A DNA stretch of 64,000 bases, from NCBI RefSeq assembly GCF_036711975.1, contig NC_091971.1, forward strand, positions 27,349,501 to 27,413,500, written 5' to 3'. The notes below the pieces were generated by a model, which worked only from the letters and a program-made list of their open reading frames with translations, had not been told where the DNA came from and searched no databases. Positions within the stretch are counted from its first letter, which is position 1. The number at the start of each line of letters is the position of its first letter. Made by a program: the position numbers and the translations under genes. Shown here piece after piece: positions 52,774 through 61,620 of this stretch. The stretch comes from Onthophagus taurus (taxonomy: Eukaryota; Arthropoda; Insecta; Coleoptera; Scarabaeidae).

Positions 52774-54110
52774 CTCCTAATAGTAAAATCTAATTTTCCA
52801 CACCCATAACACCTTTTCTGGAACCGTTCTGGACAAGAATTTTTCATATGACCCGCCTTACGACAGTTAAAACAAATAATGGATGAACGTGTTCTAACAG
52901 GCGATTGAATTGTCTCGCAGACCCTGTCGACCACTACAGTCGCCGAAGAACAACCCGGTGAAGAAATCACCTCCATACAGGCCAAATCGGTCTCCATCAC
53001 CTTGGATCTCGCCGGAGGGGGATGATAGGTTTCCACAACCGCACGCTTATACTCTAATTGTCTACAAACACGGCGAAGTTCGTCTAATGATTTCACCTCC
53101 ACCATAGCCAAATGATGTTGATAATACGGAGCAAGGTTTTTCAGGATTAACTTCAGTTTCACGGACTCACGCAACGCATGACCAGCCTGTTCCAACCGCT
53201 CGAAAAACACATTCATGACGGCTAAATACATGCCAATCGACTCACTCACACCTTGTGTACGTTGCCTAATTTCCTCGAAAAGTCGTTCCTCGTAATCGAA
53301 GGGCTGAAATTCCTCACGCAAAAGCTCGACCAATTCTTTCCAGTCGGAAACGCGCTTACGTGTAGACTGATACCACACCAAGGCCCTGCCACTAAATAAA
53401 TCATACGCAGAAGCGAACAATTCACCCGCACAAACATTCCTAGCCACTCGAAGCTCCTCCACCTGAGATAAAAATGCACTGAGGGACAACCCCGAAGAAG
53501 AACCATCAAAAGTTAAACCCCATTTGGCCACCGGTATCGATTTCCTAGCTGGCGTAACCATCACACCAGAAGCACCACCTGAAACGTTCCGAGAATCAGT
53601 ATCGTCGTCGTCGGAACCAGAACCTTCAGAACTCGTTGGCAATTCAATCAGCGAGAGATCCAAGACCCCACCAACCGCTGACGTACTACGTACGGAAACC
53701 GCTTTCGCTCGAGAATCCAGATCCGCTCGAAGCTTATGAAATTTAACCAATAATTGAGTTCGAGATGTTTTCTCGGTGTTCAAGGCCGGACGTGATCGCT
53801 CAATCCGCCCAATGTAATGCACCAACTGAGCAGCTAACCTCCTGTAAGACGGCGAAGACTTAAGATCAGCGAAGTCAGCCACCAACGGTCTAATTTCATC
53901 GTAACCCTCATTAAGAGCCTGTAAATCAACATCAAAAGAAAACGGGTGAGCGGGGTAATCCATTTTCCGTCCAGTTTTCTCCAAGGAAATCATACTTCTC
54001 AGCACACCACGCATCTCTTTCACCGTGGCGACATCACTCACACCCCTTACAGCAAGCTCGTACGTTAACATAGACTGAGTCAAACGGGAAATATCTAAGG
54101 GCTTTGCCAT
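52734..54110 (-). CDS. Gypsy Gag
   Basis: 458 residues from ATG 54110. An N-terminal helical part is followed by an acidic Ser-rich hinge (about 155-175), then a retrotransposon Gag capsid domain (KWGLTFDGSS, SAYDLFSGRALVWYQS, residues about 196-355). Two C-terminal knuckles follow. The first is complete (CFNCRKAGHMKNSC: C413, C416, H421, C426). In the second (C434, C437, C447) the His position is Phe442, with an extra CPSC. The frame is intact. It packages element RNA in particles. Pol must be made by frameshifting or reinitiation, since its frame overlaps the last 40 bp. Confidence 0.9.
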   Translation of the reverse strand: MAKPLDISRLTQSMLTYELAVRGVSDVATVKEMRGVLRSMISLEKTGRKMDYPAHPFSFDVDLQALNEGYDEIRPLVADFADLKSSPSYRRLAAQLVHYIGRIERSRPALNTEKTSRTQLLVKFHKLRADLDSRAKAVSVRSTSAVGGVLDLSLIELPTSSEGSGSDDDDTDSRNVSGGASGVMVTPARKSIPVAKWGLTFDGSSSGLSLSAFLSQVEELRVARNVCAGELFASAYDLFSGRALVWYQSTRKRVSDWKELVELLREEFQPFDYEERLFEEIRQRTQGVSESIGMYLAVMNVFFERLEQAGHALRESVKLKLILKNLAPYYQHHLAMVEVKSLDELRRVCRQLEYKRAVVETYHPPPARSKVMETDLACMEVISSPGCSSATVVVDRVCETIQSPVRTRSSIICFNCRKAGHMKNSCPERFQKRCYGCGKLDFTIRSCPSCSGNGNRRK

Positions 54111-54270
54111 GGCTCCTGTGTGAAAATGTTATTACAAACAAAAAAATAACGAAACCTCTACAAAGGAAAATCAACAAATAGATTTCCGGTGCTTTCCCCG
54201 AAATACCAAAAGAACAATCGTCCACCTGAAAGAACGCTATCAAAAAAAAAAAAATTGAGCCTGCAAAAGT

Positions 54271-54370
54271 GGCCCAAATGGCCCCCAAAAAAAAAATGAT
54301 ATGGCCCCCAAAAAAAAATGATATGGCCCCCAAAAAAAAATGATATGGCCCCCAAAAAAAAATGATATGG
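54271..54370. repeat. 22-bp tandem repeat beside the primer-binding site
   Basis: ATGGCCCCC plus an A run plus TGAT, repeated four to five times with a 22-23 bp period. The last unit runs directly into the primer-binding site (ATGGCCCCACG). It lies in the untranslated leader of the Gypsy element, between LTR and Gag. Confidence 0.85.
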
Positions 54371-54387
54371 CCCCACGTTGGGCGCCA
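54370..54387 (-). promoter_or_regulatory. Gypsy primer-binding site (tRNA-Lys)
   Basis: On the minus strand TGGCGCCCAACGTGGGGC, complementary to the 3' end of tRNA-Lys(CTT) with CCA. It begins 5 nt after the 5' LTR. Confidence 0.85.
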
Positions 54388-54392
54388 AAAAT

Positions 54393-56215
54393 TGTGACGA
54401 CTTATGAACACAAAAAAAAGGAACGATATAGTCGATTAGCAGTTTAATAACTAACGCAGGTCCTCGGCCGGCCCAGTGAAGACGGGTAGGGTTATTTATA
54501 AGGCGCCACACAGTTAACCCTGCGTTGTCCACGAACTGTGACGTGAGGTGGTAAAATGATGCTATCGACACAAGTGGACACAAACACAAAAAAATAACAA
54601 AAACACAAAAAAAATTCGAGATATTTTAAGTTGCAAAAAAAAAAAAAAAATATTTATTCGGTAAAAAAAAAAAAAAAATAATAATAATGTAAATAAAAAA
54701 AATATTATTATGATATACGTAAGTAAAAAAAAAATGTTGTTGTCCAACGAACGTGAAGCAACAAAAAAAAAAGAAAAGAATTGTTGGCGTACCAAAAAAA
54801 AAAAAAAAATTGTAATAAATGACCAAAACAAGTACGCAAAAAAAAAAATAGTAAATTTGAATTGAATTACGCGTACGACCCGTACCCCTGATATCAGTGT
54901 GGCGTCGAGAAAGAAAATAAAAAAAAAACTAATTCGTGAAACAAAAAAAAGTACGCCAAAATTTTACAATAAAAAAATTATTTTGTTTGATTAAACAGAC
55001 AACAATACTGAATATTCTCAATCTATGATAATTTAATAATATAATAAAATATATTTAATTAATTTAAATGATTTAGATTTTAATGAATTTAATTTAAATT
55101 GTACTAATTAATTGAACAAAAGCTCACCGGGAAGCGGTATATAACAAAAAAAAAAACGTTTAGGTCTGACCTTGTCTTGACCACATGTAGACGATCCAAG
55201 CAAATTCTTCCAGCTCCAGCGACAATCTCCTCCGATTCAGGGAAAGGAAAACTTAATAGGTGGTGGCAATGCAACCTCGACCAAAATCCTCAAGGAAGAA
55301 CCCCTCCGAAAAGGTAGAACTTCGAAAATGGATTGAAAATCTCACACAATAACCAAACTTCTGTCTCGAAAATGTTACAGAAAGGTTGCCAAACTTTATG
55401 CTCTTCAATTAAAACCTTAAATAAACACGAGGAAATTAGAAAAGAGAAAAAAAAAGTAGAAAGGATGGAAAAATAAGATATAAAAAAAAAAAATGATGAT
55501 AATAGTTTAATTAATTCGGTGGTAAAAGGATGTATGTTTGAATAAATGAAGGTATGAATGTGTAAGGGAAAATATAAAATGTATTCAATAAAAATATCTT
55601 ACCTCAGATCTTCGAGGTTTAGTCAGAAAACTTAGAAAAGTTTCAAAATACGGTTTAATCCGGAGTAATCCGATAATTGGACGTGCAAAAACGTTACCAA
55701 TAAGTTGCACAACACGTAGATGAATCCCAAAAATTTGGATTAGGAACCAATCACCACGCGAAAAATTCAAAATGGCTTTACCAAAAATCCTAACTCTACG
55801 TGCGTACACGTACTGATCTGACTTGAAAAGAGGAAGAGAAAATCTTACACAGACGATAAATATCCTCAAAAATTCACAAAAAATTGATACTTGCGCACAA
55901 GCAAGAATAACGAAAGAATTAACACCATCTTTTAGGGGAAACGAAGAAGTAAAATAAGTTTAGAGGAAAATAAATTGAAAATGAAAAAGGAAAATTATGA
56001 AAGGAGATCTTCGGAGAATTGTCGCTGAAAAAGAAAAATTAATTAAACAAAAAATTCAACAAAATAAACAAAATAAATCATCGCGAAATTTATGCAACTC
56101 AAAATACCCGATAACAAAATAAAATATCTAACCCAAAATAAAATTAAAACGAAGAATTAGGAAAGTAAAGGTTAAACACTCAAATGAAACATTAAGGAAA
56201 AATACAACCGTAACA
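54393..56215 (-). repeat. Gypsy 5' LTR
   Basis: 1823 bp, matching the 3' LTR along its whole length by eye. TG...CA ends and duplication ACCT at 56216. Confidence 0.9.
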
Positions 56216-56278
56216 ACCTAACCAGATCACCTCTATATAGGATGTTAAAGAAACCATTCCCTAATGATCCCCCCTAAA
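56216..56278 (+). pseudogene. Penelope-like frame continued after the Gypsy insertion
   Basis: The frame interrupted at 46777 continues here (TRSPLYRMLKKPFPNDPP) to a stop near 56272. It confirms that the Gypsy element lies within this gene and that ACCT is the target duplication. Confidence 0.65.
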
Positions 56279-56519
56279 TTCACAGACACCTACATACCCT
56301 GCTCCTGCTCCTTCCCCTATCCCCATTCCTCACCAGAAGAGAACTACAGTTAGTGATTGTATAACTGGAGTTGCACTGATTGAGGTCCATGACAATCACA
56401 CCTTTCCTGCCTTACCCCTGTTTATTTCCCCCATTACCATGTCCTTAAGATTGATATCACAGCTCCTCATGTACCTGTACCTTCGCCCATTTCCCTTTTC
56501 CCTTATTCTCAACAGAAGA
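56279..56519. other. C/T-rich noncoding stretch
   Basis: Pyrimidine-rich, with CCTGCTCCTGCTCC-like words. No gene seen. Possibly 3' untranslated DNA of the Penelope-like element. Confidence 0.35.
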
Positions 56520-56874
56520 TGTTTTATACCGAAATAAACTTACTTGAGAATGAAGAACTTTTCGAACTGAATGATAAACACTTACTTGAATTAAACTGAA
56601 CTTTATTTTACTATTTGGAGTTAATTAATAACATTTAAGAAATAATGCTAGAGAAGAAGATTACGAATGAAGTTTTTAACACGACTTGGTTTTACAATAC
56701 AAAAATGTTCATCTCTTTCTTTTTAACAAAACCCGAAAATTCTTGAACTTGTACACAAAAAAGAAACTCGTCTAGAGAGGGAACACAATACAAGAAAACT
56801 GAATATGAATTACAAAATATAAAGACAGAATAAACAAATCGGTTCTTTTAATAAAGATAGACTTAAAATTAACA
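56520..56874 (-). repeat. BEL-B 3' LTR (minus strand)
   Basis: On the minus strand TGTTAATTTTAAG...GGTATAAAACA, 355 bp, preceded by GGCAAGGCGGGCGGTAA as polypurine tract (56875-56891). It belongs to the BEL fragment at 56961-57476. Confidence 0.7.
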
Positions 56875-56960
56875 TTACCGCCCGCCTTGCCTAAATTAGG
56901 CAAACAAAATTAAAAAAAAATAAAAAATAAAATTCCAACTTCTTGAAAAATATATATAAC

Positions 56961-57476
56961 TCAAGAATAAGCTGATGGTTCTTGAGCGTCCGGTAGGATA
57001 CATAACTTAACAATGGGACGGGTTAGTATTGAATACGCTGTTTTAATAGTAGCTACTCTTGCTAAACCGTTAGGCCCTGTGTGTAGTTTTTCGATAAGAG
57101 CAAGAGGCCATTTTGCTGGTGGATACCTCTCGTCGCGAACAAGCACTAATTGACCTATCCGAGGTAGATTTTTGGCTTCATACCACTTAGTTGGATTTTG
57201 AATTGTCTTTAAATAATATTGACTCCAACTCTTCCAAAATTGTTCGGTCATTTTTCTGAGGTGCTGCCAACGTGACAAGCGAGACGTCGTAAGCTCTAAT
57301 AGTGATGGTTCAGGGATGTCTGATAAAGCACCTCCAACGAGAAAATGAGCGGGAGTTAGTACGTCGAAATTGTTTGGATCATCGGAGAGTGAACACAGCG
57401 GCAGTCAATTGAGCACAGCTTCGATTTGTACTAACAATGTCATAAATTCCTCGCAAGTAAGGGTTGTTGTTAAAAA
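56961..57476 (-). pseudogene. BEL-B integrase end and DUF5641 module
   Basis: C-terminal part of a BEL/Pao polyprotein: LTCEEFMTLLVQIEAVLN with the integrase Glu, then a stop at about 57405, LTPAHFLVGGALSDIPEPSL, WKSWSQYYLKTIQNPTKWYE and VRDERYPPAKWPLALI. It ends TRPIVKLCILPDAQEPSAYS. Same family as BEL-A but a distinct lineage. Truncated at 57476 by the LTR of BEL-C in opposite orientation. Confidence 0.85.
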
Positions 57477-57781
57477 TGTTATTTAACTCTTTAATTTAAA
57501 TAATTTTATTCGTCTTAAAAAACATTTGTATCTAGTTACCTCTCGTTCAATTAAAATAAAAAAAAACACATCTGTCAAAAATATAAAAGTGCGTCTTCTC
57601 ATTTTTCGTTTTTCTCAAGTAACTTCTTCAGATCGCCTCATATAAAGTTTAATTCAGTGATAGTGCTTCAAATAATGAAAAGTAAGACTATTTTTTTCTA
57701 ATTCAATGACATTTTATTTTATTCGAAACAATTCATTTTCATTGTTAATTAACTGAGTAAATTCTAAACTCTTGCAAAACA
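57477..57781 (+). repeat. BEL-C 5' LTR
   Basis: TGTTATTTAACTC...CTTGCAAAACA, about 305 bp, directly before a tRNA-Tyr primer site. No 3' partner in the window. Confidence 0.65.
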
Positions 57782-57783
57782 TG

Positions 57784-57801
57784 TGGTCCTTCGAGCCGGA
57801 T
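57784..57801 (+). promoter_or_regulatory. BEL-C primer-binding site (tRNA-Tyr)
   Basis: TGGTCCTTCGAGCCGGAT, identical to the site of BEL-A, 2 nt after the LTR. Confidence 0.85.
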
Positions 57802-57869
57802 CGGTTAAGCTGAATCGAGTTAATTAACATTAATTTTCATTTTTGTCAATAAAACCAGTTCGTTTCAAT

Positions 57870-59861
57870 ATGACTCCTCCGAGCGAGCAAGCGGTTAAAG
57901 ACTTGAACCCCGTGTTCGAACGACAAAACGAGTTGTATCACCAAATTTCGCGTTCGTTGGACAATTTGAAAAAACTAGCAATAGTTAAAAGAACCCGCGG
58001 AAATATACAAAGTCGATTGGACCGTCTTGAGGTTAATTGGAATGAATTCAATAACTCGCATACATTATTGTCGAAATACAAATCGGATTATAAGGATAAG
58101 AGTTATTTTTCGGATGACATATTCTTTACGTGCGAAGAAGAATACATAGAATCGAAAGAAGCCATGCTAGATTTTTTGAATGATCTTTCTCTTCAAAATG
58201 TTAACATTTCAACTTCAAAAAACATTCAATCTCAAGCGCACCATCTTCCTCAAATAAATTTACCGAAATTCAACGGAAAATATTGCAATAGGACCGTTAA
58301 GGTCAATCGATTAGAAAGACCGTCTTTCAAAAAATCGATAATGTAAATTAAATTAGACGGATTAGTATCGTTTTCACATTCGAAAATTGTTTAATTTTTG
58401 CAATAATTAATGTAAAACTTTAAAATTCCCCACCCCTGATTCATTGTGACGTTTTAAGTAAGAAGAAAGAAATCACAGACGTGATTTCTCTCCCGTTTTC
58501 TTCTGTTTTCTTCTAGCGCATAAGATTCGTAGCATTGTCTCTCTCCAGGAATTTTATTGATTTTTATACGCTCCAATCGTATGCTCAAATCTGAGTGACG
58601 CGCTACTGAATTCGCGGCCTGTAATTTCTAACTTTATTATTTTTTTTTTTGGAAAAACTAAGCCTCAGAATCAAAAATTAAAAAATATGGGGTCAATCAA
58701 TTTTAAAAAACTTTCGAATGAGCCAATAAAAAAAAATAGTTAACGGCCCTATTGGTCGCAGTTTAAAGATCTATTTATATCCATGATTCACGATAACGAT
58801 AACATTTCGGACGTGGAAAAACTCCATTACCTGAAAATGAGTTTGTCAGATGAACCATCTCAATTATTAAAGAATGTGGTAGTTACAAATGATAACTTCT
58901 CTTGCGCTTGGCAAATGCTATTGGAACGTTATGAAAATAAAAGTTTATTGATTGACTCTCAATTAAACACGTTATTCAATTCTCGCTCATTAAAAAATGA
59001 TTCTTCTCTTGAATTAAAACGATTGCTGGGAGAAGTTAAAGAATCTCTTGGTGCTTTGGAAGCTTTAGGTTGCCCTATGAAACATTGGGATCATGTTCTT
59101 GTATACATGATTGTACGAAAGCTCGATGTTGACACGATAAAAGATTGGGAAAAATCTTTAGCAAATAATCAAAATCCACCATCCTATGACGAACTTGAAT
59201 TGTTTCTATTAGGACGACTTCATGCTCTGGAAACTATTGAACAATTAGCTAATCGCAAAATTAATCAAAATTCAGCAACGTACAATAAAAATTCAAATGT
59301 AAAGTCTCTCAGTGCATCTCCTTTCAAAAGCACTTCTGTCCTCTGTCAAGCATCACATTATCTTTCTGGTTGTCAACAATATTTAACAAAAACGCCTAAT
59401 CAGCGATCAGATTTCGTCGTTTCGAAGAATTTATGCTTCAATTGTCTTGGACCACATCTTCGTAAAAATTGTAGAATAAGTAAAAGATGTCGAATTTGTC
59501 AAAAACAGCATCATACTTCACTCCATGATTATAAACCATCAACAGATCATACAAATTCTCACTCTGAAAAGGATTCAAACAATCTTTCCACTCAACTCCA
59601 AGTAAACGCTCCAACTTTCACGCCAATTTCAACAACTTCCAGCCATCTCATTCATTCACATCACGTCCACACTCCTGTGTTACTAGCCACTGCTCTGGTT
59701 GGAGTAACTTCTCATCTGGGCGAACGTCGTATAGTACGAGCTCTTATCGATCAGGGATCTGAAGTTAGTTTTATTTCGGAAGGATTGGTTCAACAATTAA
59801 AGTTACCTCGACATTCTAAAACCATACCCATTTCTGGAATTGGATCCCAACAGACCAGTTG
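57870..59861 (+). pseudogene. BEL-C Gag-protease, interrupted
   Basis: ATG 57870 (MTPPSEQAVKDLNPVFERQN) parallels the BEL-A Gag start. The frame is broken by a MITE (58291-58749) inside the DUF1759 domain and resumes at YWSQFKDLF. The first Cys knuckle is damaged (LCQASHYLSGC); the next ones are clear (CFNCLGPHLRKNC, CRICQKQHH). Protease ALIDQGSEVSF follows. Similarity ends at about 59861, where the LTR of BEL-D begins, so RT and integrase are missing. The open frame runs on to 60006 by chance. Confidence 0.85.
58289..58751. mobile_element. 459-bp MITE with GGRCCGTTAA ends
   Basis: Element 58291-58749 starts GGACCGTTAA and ends in the complement of GGGCCGTTAA, with TA on both sides. It sits in the Gag frame of BEL-C. 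The interior is noncoding, with an AATCACAGACGTGATT stem. Confidence 0.65.
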
Positions 59862-60168
59862 TGTGAGCGCCACCTTTTGGGCGCCGGTAGAAATTGAACC
59901 GCCGAATGTTAAAGTGATAAAATTGGATCGATCTTTTGGATCGATCTCTTATCGTCGCCACCCTCAATGCGATAACACGCGAGTTGTTGGATTTAGTAAT
60001 TTGTGATAGTAAAACCTTTGTGTGATTTGCGGAAGGGAAAGAGAATTGGGTAAATATAAGAAGAATTTCTTTAATTCAGTTTATTTTTTATTATTTCTAT
60101 TAATTTTGCTTTGAATCAGCACCCCCCTTTTTCTTAATTTTGTCCCGGCATTTATTGCTGCGCGAACA
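59862..60168 (+). repeat. BEL-D 5' LTR
   Basis: TGTGAGCGCCACCTTTTGGG...CGCGAACA, about 307 bp, immediately before a tRNA-Tyr primer site. The left boundary (59860 or 59862) is uncertain because GTGTG repeats there. Confidence 0.6.
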
Positions 60169-60169
60169 T

Positions 60170-60187
60170 TGGTCCTTCGAGCCGGAT
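60170..60187 (+). promoter_or_regulatory. BEL-D primer-binding site (tRNA-Tyr)
   Basis: TGGTCCTTCGAGCCGGAT, the third copy of this site in the window. Confidence 0.85.
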
Positions 60188-60634
60188 CGCATTCCGGATT
60201 TATTTTCGTTATCATTGTCATTTATTTTTCTTATTATTTTCATTATTTTTCGTCATTACGCTTTTCATTTCACGTTTCCTTCTTTCATCCAAGCGTTTTT
60301 TTTTTTGGTCCTCCACGTTCGACGTTTCGAACATCTGGCACCTAAAAACTTGGATACAGCTATTTTTAGTATTACCTTTTATGGTAAACAATTTGGTCCC
60401 TTACCTCATTGGTCGCAATCGTTTCGTTTTAAATCGTCCTTACGAAAATCATCCTAAGTATTTTTTATACGTATACCTCGTTCCTTCCACAAGTCTCTCT
60501 CTCTCACTCTCTCTCTCTCGGCTTTCTTTCACTCTCTCAAACATTCTCTCTCGCTCTCATCAATCGAGTTGCGAATCATTAAATAAACTTTGTTTCTATT
60601 CTATTTTTAAACAAAATTACTTTATTATCTCATT
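60188..60634 (+). other. BEL-D leader with CT microsatellite
   Basis: T-rich untranslated leader between primer site and Gag. A CTCTCTCT microsatellite spans about 60497-60560. No gene. Confidence 0.5.
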
Positions 60635-61243
60635 ATGAGCGAAAAACTTACAAAACTCACTTTACGCCGTACTGGTTTCTATAGCCACCTACTTGAATGC
60701 CTAGCCCTGGGTCAAGATACCTGTTCCGATCCTATAAAAAATAGCATTTTTCTTGAACGAGCACAAGACATTGATGGCATTTATAAAGATTTCCAAACGG
60801 CTCATAATACAATTATTGGACTGATTGAAGAAGCTGACTTTGACGAGCATGATAAAGTTAGAAAAACAGCAGCTACTGCATACTATACAATCAAAGCTCT
60901 CTTTCATCAACGTTCACCACTACCTGCCACAACTAGTAACGTTTCTGCACCATCGTCACCAAAACTGAATAAAATTTCGTTACCAACTTTTGATGGTAAT
61001 TATAAGGAGTGGCATACATTTTATGATTTATTTCGTTCTCTGGTCCATGAAAACAATTCTCTGTCGTCTATCGTTAAATACCAGTATCTGCTTACATCCT
61101 TAAAAGGAGAAGCCTTTAATCTTTTAAAAGGATTGCCTGTTACAGAGGCTAACTATGAAACGGCCTATAAAAGCTTAAAAGGAAGATATCATAATAAACG
61201 GCATTTAGCCACTTTGTATTTTCTTGAAATCCTTCATGTGAAA
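60635..61243 (+). pseudogene. BEL-D Gag, 3'-truncated
   Basis: ATG 60635 (MSEKLTKLTLRRTGFYSHLL). The DUF1759 domain is clear: KISLPTFDGNYKEWHTFYDL, YQYLLTSLKGEAFNLLKGL and YKSLKGRYHNKRHLATLYF. Similarity ends at about 61243, with a chance extension to 61294, just before the DNA leading into the LINE. It is a different BEL lineage from BEL-A and BEL-C. Confidence 0.8.
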
Positions 61244-61620
61244 CTGTTACGGGGAATGGATTGCGCCGAAGAAGAAACAACAGTTGCTGAATAAAACGAA
61301 ATAATTTATTTACAAAATATGTACACAAAAAAAACCCTCAAAGGTTTTTTTTTTTAAGACGAAAGGGGTCGTCTTCGAATTGGCGGTTCAAGTGCTGGCT
61401 TGTTGTCGCTGCTGTTGTCGCTGTTGTTGTCGCTTCGGAGTTCGGTTGGAATTGACCGCTGATGGAAACCCGGCCGCCTTAAATAGGCGCCCTTGGGTAA
61501 AACCCTATCAACCGGGCGTTGTGGGGTAAGTTTCTTTCGAAACTAAAACGCCCTTTTTAGGGTCTGGTTCCCGTAAGGGACCTAATCAGTGAGTTTTCGC
61601 CTCCATTTTAATCGGCAGAA
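61244..61620. other. DNA between BEL-D and the LINE, probable LINE 5' UTR
   Basis: A T-run (61347-61357), a TTGTCGCTGCTGTTGTCGCT repeat (61402-61430) and GC-rich DNA with CGGCCGCCTTAAATAGGCGC run into ORF1. Without a second copy the 5' end of the LINE cannot be placed. Confidence 0.4.

Larger units (their letters stand above)
46778..56215 (-). mobile_element. Ty3/Gypsy LTR retrotransposon with 1.8-kb LTRs
   Basis: 9438 bp, minus strand, flanked by the 4-bp duplication ACCT (46774-46777, 56216-56219). LTRs 46778-48602 (1825 bp) and 54393-56215 (1823 bp) look almost identical by eye, apart from homopolymer lengths. Primer site, leader repeats, Gag, Pol and polypurine tract are in order. It is non-autonomous because the reverse transcriptase core is deleted. 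The insertion splits a Penelope-like gene. Confidence 0.93.

Noticed and set aside
54271-54370. CRISPR-like spacing of the 22-bp repeats
   Set aside because: Units are contiguous with only A-run differences, no unique spacers, and the context is a eukaryotic retrotransposon leader.
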